The position numbers and the translations under genes were made by a program. A stretch of DNA of 8,046 nt from Desulfobacterales bacterium (GTDB taxonomy: Bacteria > Desulfobacterota > Desulfobacteria > Desulfobacterales > RPRI01), in the NCBI GenBank assembly GCA_030689795.1, contig JAUYEO010000346.1, forward strand, positions 1 through 8,046. Direction: 5' to 3'. How positions within the stretch are numbered: position 1 is the first letter of the stretch; every line of letters begins with the position of its first letter. Under the pieces are notes generated by a model. The model was not told the DNA's origin. It made no database searches and saw only the letters and a list, made by a program, of their open reading frames with translations. This document shows, one piece after another, positions 1-5,837 of the stretch.

Positions 1-157
1 GGTACCAGTCCACCGGATTATATGCATGCTGCATAAGATATGGACTCTTCTCGTTTATCAGATGGTTGGGGATCTTCTTCCTGGAGTCACCTGGTCTTGT
101 TTCTTCAGTATTCATGGCAATACCCTCCATACATACTTCCATTTCACAGCTCCGGGC

Positions 158-188
158 TTGACAATAATAATGCTGTTCTTACTTTAAT
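158..188 (+). promoter_or_regulatory. Candidate sigma-70-type promoter for cooS
   Basis: A perfect TTGACA at 158-163 is followed by TTTAAT at 183-188 (5 of 6 matches to TATAAT, but a long 19-base spacer). The alternative is TACTTT at 180-185 (3 of 6, 16-base spacer). If it is used, transcription would start near 194 and leave about 230 bases of untranslated leader before cooS. The -35 box is the convincing part and the -10 assignment is ambiguous. Confidence 0.35.
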
Positions 189-195
189 TGATAAT

Positions 196-237
196 AATTC
201 CTGTTTAGGAATTGTCCAATTTTTCACCGGGAAAAAT
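196..237. repeat. Chain of three short inverted repeats in cooS leader
   Basis: Three perfect inverted repeats follow one another and partly overlap. They are AATTCC (196-201) with GGAATT (208-213), AATTG (210-214) with CAATT (217-221), and ATTTTTC (219-225) with GAAAAAT (231-237). They begin just after the candidate -10 box. They could be an operator for a dimeric regulator or alternative RNA stems in the leader. No long T tract follows, so a simple terminator is unlikely. The region is AT-rich, so chance is a real possibility. Confidence 0.3.
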
Positions 238-410
238 ATGACTATCTCGAAAAAAATGGCGTTCAGACGGCAAAGTAAAAAGCTCATTATGCAAGGCGCA
301 CGAGTCTTGAGGAATGAAGCGTACTTGTTGGTACGCTGCAATGACGAAAGATGAAGTGCAACACAGCAGAATGACTTTTTACGAAGCCGTCAAATATAAA
401 TCTTTCCACG

Positions 411-418
411 AAGGGAGG
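411..418 (+). promoter_or_regulatory. Ribosome binding site of cooS
   Basis: AAGGGAGG sits 6 bases before the ATG at 425. It decides the start against upstream in-frame codons at 314, 341 and 371, which have no comparable site and would add residues foreign to the CooS family. Confidence 0.85.
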
Positions 419-424
419 AACCAA

Positions 425-2398
425 ATGGATAAAGAAGAATCCGGTTCGAAGAAACCGGTAAATATTAAAGATCTTACAATTTGTGAAGCTACAGCCAGGA
501 TGCTTGAAAAGGCCAGAAAAGACGGCGTTGAAACGGCTTTCGACAGGGCTTTAAACATGAAAGCCTGCCCTATAGGCGCCGACTCTGCGTGCTGCAAGCA
601 TTGCGCGATGGGTCCATGCAGGCTTAACTCAAGGGACCCATACGGAAAAGTAGGGGTATGCGGAGCTACAATAGACACAATCATGGCGAGAAATTTCGCC
701 CGCATGGTTGCGGCAGGCGCCGCATGTCATAATGATCACGGAATGGCCATGCTCGCTCTTTTCAGGGAAGTCGCAAATGGAAACAACGAAGATTATAAAA
801 TCAAGGATCCGCATAAGCTGGAAGATGTTGCCCGCTCAGTCGGCATTGAAGTTGAAGGACGAAGCATAAAAGAGATAGCATTGGATCTGTATAAGGAACT
901 CGAAAGGACATACACGCAGGTTGAAGGTGAAATACCCTTCGCAAAAAGGGTGCCCGAAAAAACTCTTGAGACATGGCGCAAGCACGGAATAGTCCCGAGA
1001 GGCGCCATGCGGGAAATTATGGAGCTTATGAACAGGACACACATGGGGGTTGACCAGCATTATGAAAACCTCACAAAGCAGTGCAGCAGAACTGCGCTTG
1101 CTGACGGCTGGGGCGGATCGATGGTTGCAACCGAAATCTGCGATATCCTGTTCGGAACTCCTACTCCGGTAAGCGCCGAAGTAAACATGGGCGTCCTGAA
1201 GGAAAGCGAGGTCAATATTATCATTCACGGTCACGAGCCGAATCTTTTTGAGTCGATGCTGGTCTCGGTCAACGAACCGTCTCTTGTAAAAGCCGCAAAA
1301 GAAGCCGGCGCCAAGGGCATTAACCTTGTCGGAATGTGCTGTTCGGGCGCTGAAATGCTTTCCCGCCACGGAATTCCCCATGCCGGAAACTTCATGTCAA
1401 CGGAAGCCATACTTGTAACCGGCGCGGTCGACGCAATGGCCGTTGACATACAGTGCATCAAGCAGGGCCTTGTCAAGGTCGCCGAATGCTACAACACGTA
1501 TCTTTTTACCACCAATCCGCGATGCCATATCGAAGGCGCACCGCATATTGAATTCAATGAACATGATCCGAGAGCCTGCACCGATGAAATCGTCATCAAG
1601 GCAATAACCAGGTTTAAAAACCGCAAGGCGCCCATCGATATTCCGAATATAAAAAACATCGGAATTCACGGTTTTTCACACGAGTATATAAATTACATGC
1701 TGGGCGGCACCTTCAGGGGAAGCTATACTCCTTTGAATGACAACATCATAAACGGAAGAATCCGCGGAGTAGCAGGCGTAGTCGGCTGCACAAATCCGAG
1801 GGTAAGGCAGGACTGGGTGCATGTCGAACTTGTAAAAGAGCTCATTAAAAATGACGTGCTTGTACTTCAGACAGGATGTTCCCAGATTGCCCTCGCAAAA
1901 GCCGGACTCTATACTCCGGAAGCGGCATGCCTTGCAGGGCCGGGCTTAAGGGAAGTCTGCGAAACGGTCGGCATGCCTCCCGTCCTTGGAATGGGATCAT
2001 GTGTGGACAACAGCCGGATTCTTGTAGCGGCATCCCAGATGGTGAAGGAAGGCGGGCTTGGAAACAGCATAGCCGATCTTCCGGTAGCCGGAGCAGCGCC
2101 CGAATGGATGAGCGAAAAGGCAATCTGCATAGGGCAGTATTTTGTTGCTTCAGGTGTCTATACGGTCTTTGGTGTAACCTTCCCGATAATAGAAGGGACA
2201 AAGTTTCACAAGCTCCTGTTTGAAGGGCTTGAGCAGCAGGGATTCGGAAAATGGGGATTTACTCCCGATCCGTACGAAATGGCAAAAATGATGATTGCCC
2301 ATATCGACAAGAAAAGAAGTGCCCTCGGCCTTGATAAAGGAAAAGAGCGCGTGCTCGTCGACATGGCCGCCAGAAGGGAAATGTCCGCAGCGGCATAA
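425..2398 (+). CDS. cooS: Anaerobic Ni-CO dehydrogenase catalytic subunit (CooS)
   Basis: 657 residues, within the usual CooS size. It catalyses reversible oxidation of CO to CO2 at a Ni-Fe-S cluster in a cytoplasmic homodimer. The start at 425 is chosen because AAGGGAGG (411-418) lies 6 bases upstream; the frame is open back to 314 but that extension is not CooS-like. The N-terminus carries C48 and C56 (intersubunit cluster D) and C57, C60, C65, C79 (cluster B), with spacings matching the family. Candidate C-cluster ligands are H270 (HGHEP), C306 (GMCC), C344 (DIQC), C455 (VVGC), C485 (QTGC) and C526 (GMGSC). K565 (SEKA) fits the catalytic lysine. Of the histidine channel, H102 and H105 remain, but the next two periodic positions are A108 and A111. 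A terminator follows directly, so it appears monocistronic. No cooF, cooC or acsB lies in the window. Ligand assignments are by analogy with characterised CooS. Confidence 0.96.
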   Translation: MDKEESGSKKPVNIKDLTICEATARMLEKARKDGVETAFDRALNMKACPIGADSACCKHCAMGPCRLNSRDPYGKVGVCGATIDTIMARNFARMVAAGAACHNDHGMAMLALFREVANGNNEDYKIKDPHKLEDVARSVGIEVEGRSIKEIALDLYKELERTYTQVEGEIPFAKRVPEKTLETWRKHGIVPRGAMREIMELMNRTHMGVDQHYENLTKQCSRTALADGWGGSMVATEICDILFGTPTPVSAEVNMGVLKESEVNIIIHGHEPNLFESMLVSVNEPSLVKAAKEAGAKGINLVGMCCSGAEMLSRHGIPHAGNFMSTEAILVTGAVDAMAVDIQCIKQGLVKVAECYNTYLFTTNPRCHIEGAPHIEFNEHDPRACTDEIVIKAITRFKNRKAPIDIPNIKNIGIHGFSHEYINYMLGGTFRGSYTPLNDNIINGRIRGVAGVVGCTNPRVRQDWVHVELVKELIKNDVLVLQTGCSQIALAKAGLYTPEAACLAGPGLREVCETVGMPPVLGMGSCVDNSRILVAASQMVKEGGLGNSIADLPVAGAAPEWMSEKAICIGQYFVASGVYTVFGVTFPIIEGTKFHKLLFEGLEQQGFGKWGFTPDPYEMAKMMIAHIDKKRSALGLDKGKERVLVDMAARREMSAAA

Positions 2399-2424
2399 TT
2401 TCCGAATCTGCACGGACGATTAAT

Positions 2425-2465
2425 AAATAGGAGAGGGGCTTTTTATCACGCCCCTCTCCTATTTT
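2425..2465 (+). terminator. Intrinsic terminator after cooS
   Basis: A perfect 15-bp stem pairs 2425-2439 with 2450-2464, and the core is GGAGAGGGGC with its complement. The loop is 10 bases, and the stem ends in a short T run (2462-2465). It begins 26 bases after the cooS stop codon. The T tract is short and part of the stem, but the GC-rich core is very stable. The stem ends in A/T pairs on both sides, so it could work in both directions. Confidence 0.85.
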
Positions 2466-2555
2466 AAAAAGAACACCTCTGAAGAATATCCTCATTGATT
2501 TTATCTATCATACAAACCTATTCTATCAATATTACCTATTTGACCGGCCGATAAT

Positions 2556-2561
2556 TATAAT
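2556..2561 (+). promoter_or_regulatory. Candidate -10 box for the mauE-like operon
   Basis: A perfect TATAAT lies 15 bases before the ATG at 2577, in the 111-base gap after the cooS terminator. No good -35 box stands at 16-18 bases upstream; TTGACC at 2540-2545 is only 10 bases away. If this -10 is used, the transcript would start near 2568 and be almost leaderless, which would agree with the lack of a Shine-Dalgarno sequence for the next gene. The region is AT-rich, so this is tentative. Confidence 0.3.
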
Positions 2562-2576
2562 ATATCAAGCCAACCT

Positions 2577-3104
2577 ATGATGGCAGATGACAATAAAGAC
2601 AAGTTTTGTTTACCTTGCAAGGTTTCAGTCTTCTTTCGATTCATGACTTCCTGGCTCCCTTTTCTGATCCGGATAGGACTGGGGATTGTCTTTGTCTATG
2701 CCGGAACAACAAAGCTGCTGGATCCCAAAGCATTTGCCAGGATCATTTCACAGTATGATCTATTGCCGGAGTTCTTTCTTCCTCTATCAGCTATTGGGCT
2801 TCCCCTGCTTGAATTATTTGCCGGTATAGGACTTATCTTTTCCATAAGAGGCAGTTTAAGCATGGTTTTTACCCTGCTGATATTCTTTATAGCAATTCTC
2901 TGGTACGGAATTTTGAAAGATCTGAATGTGGATTGCGGGTGTTTTTCGGCAGAGGAACTAAAGGGTCAGGCCGGTCTTTGGGAGGCTTTTTATAGAGACA
3001 TTATAATGACCGGGGCTGCTATTTTCATATTTTTTTTGAGATGGGTTCAGTCGGATCGAAAAGTTGTTTTTCCCTTATGGGCAAAAATCAAACAAATTAT
3101 CTAA
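2577..3104 (+). CDS. MauE/DoxX-family redox-associated membrane protein
   Basis: 175 residues with about four predicted membrane segments (roughly 28-45, 66-88, 95-112 and 141-155). The MauE/DoxX fold is suggested by RIGLGIVFVYAGTTKLLDP at 32-50 and a DCGCFS motif (C120, C122) after the third segment. MauE of methylamine dehydrogenase operons is needed for periplasmic disulfide formation, and relatives sit beside thioredoxin- or rhodanese-like partners. Unusually, the short N-terminus carries CLPC (C11, C14), a thioredoxin-type CxxC on the predicted cytoplasmic side. There is no Shine-Dalgarno before ATG 2577, and ATG 2580 is equally possible. A start at 2643 would remove the CLPC motif. The stop overlaps the ribosome binding site of the rhodanese gene, so the two are surely co-transcribed. 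The family call is good; the substrate is unknown. Confidence 0.8.
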   Translation: MMADDNKDKFCLPCKVSVFFRFMTSWLPFLIRIGLGIVFVYAGTTKLLDPKAFARIISQYDLLPEFFLPLSAIGLPLLELFAGIGLIFSIRGSLSMVFTLLIFFIAILWYGILKDLNVDCGCFSAEELKGQAGLWEAFYRDIIMTGAAIFIFFLRWVQSDRKVVFPLWAKIKQII

Positions 3105-3119
3105 GGAGGATTTAACAGG

Positions 3120-3632
3120 ATGACTAAGATGAAGGTTTTTGGGATTTTACTGCTTGTGAGTTTATTTGTACTTGGTTTGGCCGGTTCTTCCATGGCGGAA
3201 TGGGGCAGCAAAGAATTAGACACGGAAAAGATCGCAGTTAATTTGTTAAAAGAAGTTGAACGGGGCGGCTATAAAGTGGTTACTACTGCGGAACTAAAGG
3301 ACTGGATAGACCAGAAGAAGGACATGTTGATAGTCGACACCATGCCTTATGAAGACAGCTATAAAAAGCAACATGTCCCCGGAGCCGTTCAAATGGAATT
3401 TCTCATTCCGGAACTGACCCAGTTGGACGAAAACAAGAAAGCCGAGTTCGAAAAACTGCTGGGCCCGAACAAAGATCGTTTAATCGTTATTTATTGCGGT
3501 TTTACAAAATGCACCCGTAGCCACAATGGAGCAATGTGGGCCGCCAAAATGGGGTACAAGAATGTATACCGCTACCCGGGCGGCATAAAAGCCTGGGGTG
3601 AGGCCGACTATCCTGTAGAAAAAGTCAAATAA
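3120..3632 (+). CDS. Exported rhodanese-domain sulfurtransferase
   Basis: 170 residues. A signal peptide (K-rich start, hydrophobic 6-21, likely cut after SSMA at residue 26) sends it to the periplasm. A single rhodanese domain spans about 52-166: VDTMPYEDSYKKQHVPGAV at 72-90, the catalytic cysteine C126 in VIYCGFTKC, and the closing YPGGIKAWGEADYP at 152-165. The active-site loop is C126-GFTK-C131-TRS, so it has a second cysteine five residues on and reaches the arginine later than the usual six-residue loop. Loops of this type occur in exported rhodaneses, as far as I recall. It could carry persulfide sulfur or form an internal disulfide. AAGGAGGA at 3103-3110 precedes ATG 3120 by 9 bases; ATG 3129 is a weaker alternative. 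Its tight coupling to the MauE-like gene suggests a redox partner. Confidence 0.9.
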   Translation: MTKMKVFGILLLVSLFVLGLAGSSMAEWGSKELDTEKIAVNLLKEVERGGYKVVTTAELKDWIDQKKDMLIVDTMPYEDSYKKQHVPGAVQMEFLIPELTQLDENKKAEFEKLLGPNKDRLIVIYCGFTKCTRSHNGAMWAAKMGYKNVYRYPGGIKAWGEADYPVEKVK

Positions 3633-3667
3633 TTCGGATTTGATAAATCTTTAACAAGGAGGATTCT

Positions 3668-3877
3668 ATGAAATACGGAGCAAGGAACCAGATCAAAGGC
3701 AAAGTGAAATCGGTCAAAAAGGGAGATGTGATGTCTCTTGTGAAATTCGAAGTGACTGCCCCGGTTGAAATGGCGTCAGTGTTGACCACCGAATCAGTGG
3801 ATGATCTTAACCTGAAAGCGGGGGACGAGGTTCAGTTGATAATTAAAGCAATCCATGTTCTCCCGATAAAAATATAG
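3668..3877 (+). CDS. TOBE/molbindin-like small protein
   Basis: 69 residues, exactly one TOBE (Mop) unit. Family hallmarks are ARNQIKGKV at 5-13, VLTTESVDDLNLKAGDEV at 38-55 and IKAIHV at 59-64. Molbindins of this size assemble into oligomers that bind molybdate or tungstate in the cytoplasm, and the same domain ends ModC ATPases and ModE regulators. Here the usual GAVNAEV stretch is replaced by GDVMSLVKFEV, so the anion-binding loop may differ. AAGGAGGA (3656-3663) is 4 bases from the ATG, and the gap from the rhodanese gene is 35 bases, so it belongs to the same transcript. Whether it stores an oxyanion or senses one for this operon is inference. Confidence 0.85.
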   Translation: MKYGARNQIKGKVKSVKKGDVMSLVKFEVTAPVEMASVLTTESVDDLNLKAGDEVQLIIKAIHVLPIKI

Positions 3878-3902
3878 ATGCTGATGGCAACCCTGCGAAC
3901 CG

Positions 3903-3929
3903 GGCGTGGAATTACTCCCCGCTTTTTTT
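3903..3929 (+). terminator. Candidate intrinsic terminator after the TOBE gene
   Basis: GCGTGGA (3904-3910) pairs with TCCCCGC (3916-3922) with one T/C mismatch around a 5-base loop, followed at once by seven T residues (3923-3929). It lies 26 bases after the TOBE stop codon. The mismatch weakens the stem, so it may be leaky. If it works, it separates the first three genes from the fusion gene and its partner. Confidence 0.6.
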
Positions 3930-3959
3930 CCAGGTGGAGTGTTCTCGTTGGACCCGAAA

Positions 3960-3976
3960 GCAGAAATATATTCTGC
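3960..3976. promoter_or_regulatory. Inverted repeat upstream of the fusion gene, possible operator
   Basis: GCAGAA (3960-3965) and TTCTGC (3971-3976) form a perfect 6-bp inverted repeat around ATATA, ending 13 bases before the ATG at 3990. The centre holds TATATT (3967-3972), a 5-of-6 match to a -10 box, but I find no good -35 at the right distance. It may be a regulator site overlapping a promoter for the second half of the block, or an RNA hairpin near the ribosome binding site. Confidence 0.35.
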
Positions 3977-3989
3977 AATTATCTGAAAG

Positions 3990-5837
3990 ATGAACCATAA
4001 ACAGACTATTATACAAAATGATATTTCAGAAAAATGTAATGACTGCACCCTCTGCCTGAAGGAGTGCGCCTTCCTGGCGAAATACGGCACACCCAGATAT
4101 ATTGCCGAGACATACGATCCCAGGGACCGCCGGCAGCAGTCCCTGCCTTTTGAATGCAGCCTCTGCGGGTTGTGCGCCGCCGTCTGTCCGGAGGATCTTA
4201 AGCCCCAGGAGATGTTTCTGGAATGGCGGCGGCGGGCCGTTGAAGGTGGATGGGGCGATTTTCAGGAGCACGCCCCGCTTTTGGCATACGAAAGACGGGG
4301 CGCCTCAAAGCGCTATAGCTGGTATGGACTCCCCCGGGGATGCGACACCATTTTTTTCCCGGGATGCACCCTGCCGGGTACCCGACCGCAAAGGGTTCTT
4401 CAGCTCTACGAACGCCTGAAGGAACAGATCCCCAGCCTGGGAATCGTCCTGGATTGCTGCACCAAGCCGTCCCACGATCTGGGCAAGCAGGAATATTTTG
4501 AAGCCATGTTCCAGGAAATGAGATCGTATCTGTTGGAACATGGCATTCAGACCGTCCTGACAGCCTGCCCCAACTGCCATAAAATCTTTAAGAATTACGG
4601 AGATCCTCTTCGGGTAAAAACAGTCTACGAGGTGCTGGCCGAAAAGGGACGGGCGAATATCCAAAATAAAACCGCAGTAGTTACCATGCATGACCCTTGT
4701 GCCGTACGTTTTGAATATCCCGTTCACCATGCCGTAAGAAATCTACTGGCCGGAGAGGGCTTTGAAATTGAAGAAATGCCCCACCGGCAGGAAAAAACTT
4801 TATGCTGTGGGGAAGGGGGGGCTGTGAGCGCTCTTTCACCGGACATGGCCCGGTTTTGGGCCGAAAAAAGAAAAGAAGAGGCTCACGGGAAACCTGTCAT
4901 AACTTACTGTGCCGGATGCGCTAATTATCTGGGAGGACTTACTCCCGTTTATCACCTGCTCGATCTCATTTTTGAGCCGGAGGCCACCCTTGCCGGGAAA
5001 GCCAGGGTTTCGCGGGCGCCTGTCACATACTGGAACCGGATTCGGCTGAAGAGCCGTTTAAAAAAGATCCTTCAGCCGGCCATCAGCCGGGAGCGGACTT
5101 TTCAACCGCCCGGAAAAGCGATCAAAAAAAGTCTCTGGCCGCGACTTCTGATTCTCGTCCTTATTATGGGAGGAATAGCGGCGATTCGGTTGACCGGGGC
5201 TACCCGTTTCCTGGATCAAGAAACTCTGAGAAACTCAATCCAGAGTATTGGGCTGTGGGCCCCCGCGCTGTATATGCTCCTTTATACCCTGGCCCCGGTC
5301 CTGTTCCTGCCGGGCCTTCCCATCACCCTTGTCGGGGGGATCCTTTTTGGGCCTTTCTGGGGGGTCATTTACACTATCTTTAGCGCCACCGCCGGGGCCT
5401 GCCTGGCCTTTCTGGTCGCCCGCCATGTAGGCCGGGATTGGGTTTCCGGCAAATTTAAAAGCCCCCGCTGGCGCAAATTGGACGAGGGGGTGGAACGGCA
5501 GGGCTGGAAGGTGGTGGCATTTACCCGGCTGATTCCTCTTTTCCCTTTCAATCTCCTGAATTATGCTTTTGGGCTGACTAAAATAGGTTTTATTCCCTAT
5601 GCAGTGACTTCCTTTATCTGCATGCTTCCGGCCTGCATCGCGTTTATTGTCTTTTCAAGCTCTTTATTAGACATAATCAAAGGGAAAATTCCCCCGACAT
5701 TTATAATAGGTATCAGTTTGATTATTGCGGTATCACTCATACCTGTCTTTTACAGATACTACAAATCAAGAAAAGAATTAACATCTTCCAAGGAGGAGCT
5801 ATGGGTCAGGAAAAAAGAAGCAATTCAAAAAAATTGA
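3990..5837 (+). CDS. HdrD/GlpC-like Fe-S reductase fused to TVP38/TMEM64 (VTT) membrane domain
   Basis: 615 residues in two parts. The soluble part has two [4Fe-4S] ferredoxin motifs (C16/C19/C22/C26 and C56/C59/C62/C66) and two complete cysteine-rich CCG domains: C126, C156-C157, C193/C196, then C237, C272-C273, C307/C310. This is the layout of HdrD and GlpC, where CCG domains bind the cluster that reduces disulfides or passes electrons to quinone. The second part (about 384-590) is a VTT membrane domain with LFLPGLPITLVGGILFGPFW at 438-457 and FTRLIPLFPFNLLNYAFGLT at 511-530, as in TVP38/TMEM64 proteins. A linker rich in R and K joins them. An in-frame stop (3984-3986) lies two codons before ATG 3990 and the first cluster needs C16, so the start is forced despite only a weak GAAAG site. 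The last 37 bases overlap the next gene. The domain calls are firm; substrate and direction are unknown. Confidence 0.88.
   Translation: MNHKQTIIQNDISEKCNDCTLCLKECAFLAKYGTPRYIAETYDPRDRRQQSLPFECSLCGLCAAVCPEDLKPQEMFLEWRRRAVEGGWGDFQEHAPLLAYERRGASKRYSWYGLPRGCDTIFFPGCTLPGTRPQRVLQLYERLKEQIPSLGIVLDCCTKPSHDLGKQEYFEAMFQEMRSYLLEHGIQTVLTACPNCHKIFKNYGDPLRVKTVYEVLAEKGRANIQNKTAVVTMHDPCAVRFEYPVHHAVRNLLAGEGFEIEEMPHRQEKTLCCGEGGAVSALSPDMARFWAEKRKEEAHGKPVITYCAGCANYLGGLTPVYHLLDLIFEPEATLAGKARVSRAPVTYWNRIRLKSRLKKILQPAISRERTFQPPGKAIKKSLWPRLLILVLIMGGIAAIRLTGATRFLDQETLRNSIQSIGLWAPALYMLLYTLAPVLFLPGLPITLVGGILFGPFWGVIYTIFSATAGACLAFLVARHVGRDWVSGKFKSPRWRKLDEGVERQGWKVVAFTRLIPLFPFNLLNYAFGLTKIGFIPYAVTSFICMLPACIAFIVFSSSLLDIIKGKIPPTFIIGISLIIAVSLIPVFYRYYKSRKELTSSKEELWVRKKEAIQKN
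5790..5798 (+). promoter_or_regulatory. Ribosome binding site inside the fusion gene
   Basis: AAGGAGGAG sits within the last codons of the fusion gene and just before ATG 5801. This near-perfect site fixes the start of the YdjY-like gene although it creates a 37-base overlap with the upstream reading frame. Confidence 0.85.

Larger units (their letters stand above)
1..424. other. Gene-free leader region upstream of cooS
   Basis: I see no convincing protein-coding gene here. The open frames present (26-187 and 40-354 on the plus strand, 144-341 on the minus strand) have no ribosome binding site in a sensible place and translate to low-complexity or unrecognisable peptides. The stretch is AT-rich. 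It holds a possible promoter near 158-188, three chained inverted repeats between 196 and 237, and a 7-bp hairpin (AGCGTAC / GTACGCT) at 318-337. A 6-bp inverted repeat, TATGCA / TGCATA, lies at 21-35. Together these fit a long, structured 5' leader for cooS. I do not recognise a named riboswitch class. Confidence 0.6.

Noticed and set aside
1..6. GGTACC at the exact left end
   Set aside because: It is a KpnI site and could hint at a cloning junction, but one six-base site is no evidence by itself.
2..187. Frame open from the left edge to a stop at 185-187, which could be the tail of an upstream gene
   Set aside because: The hydrophobic 61-codon peptide matches nothing I recognise; too short to support as a gene end, though it cannot be excluded.
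40..354. 104-codon plus-strand open frame before cooS
   Set aside because: No ribosome binding site, low-complexity serine- and tryptophan-rich start, no family resemblance, and it overlaps the candidate promoter and hairpins.
836..1381. 181-codon minus-strand open frame inside cooS
   Set aside because: Shadow of the cooS reading frame; the peptide has no recognisable domain, and the plus-strand gene is certain.
1876..2223. 115-codon plus-strand frame within cooS
   Set aside because: Overlaps the C-terminal ligand region of cooS in another frame; composition is that of a shadow frame.
2540..2561. TTGACC and TATAAT as a promoter pair
   Set aside because: The spacer is only 10 bases, too short for a standard sigma-70 promoter, so only the -10 box was kept as a candidate.
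2516..2578. Three copies of ACCTAT at 2516, 2534 and 2573
   Set aside because: Six-base matches in an AT-rich gap at uneven spacing (18 and 39 bases); chance is the simplest explanation.
4305..4730. 141-codon minus-strand open frame inside the fusion gene
   Set aside because: Shadow frame opposite the CCG domains; no ribosome binding site or family signal.
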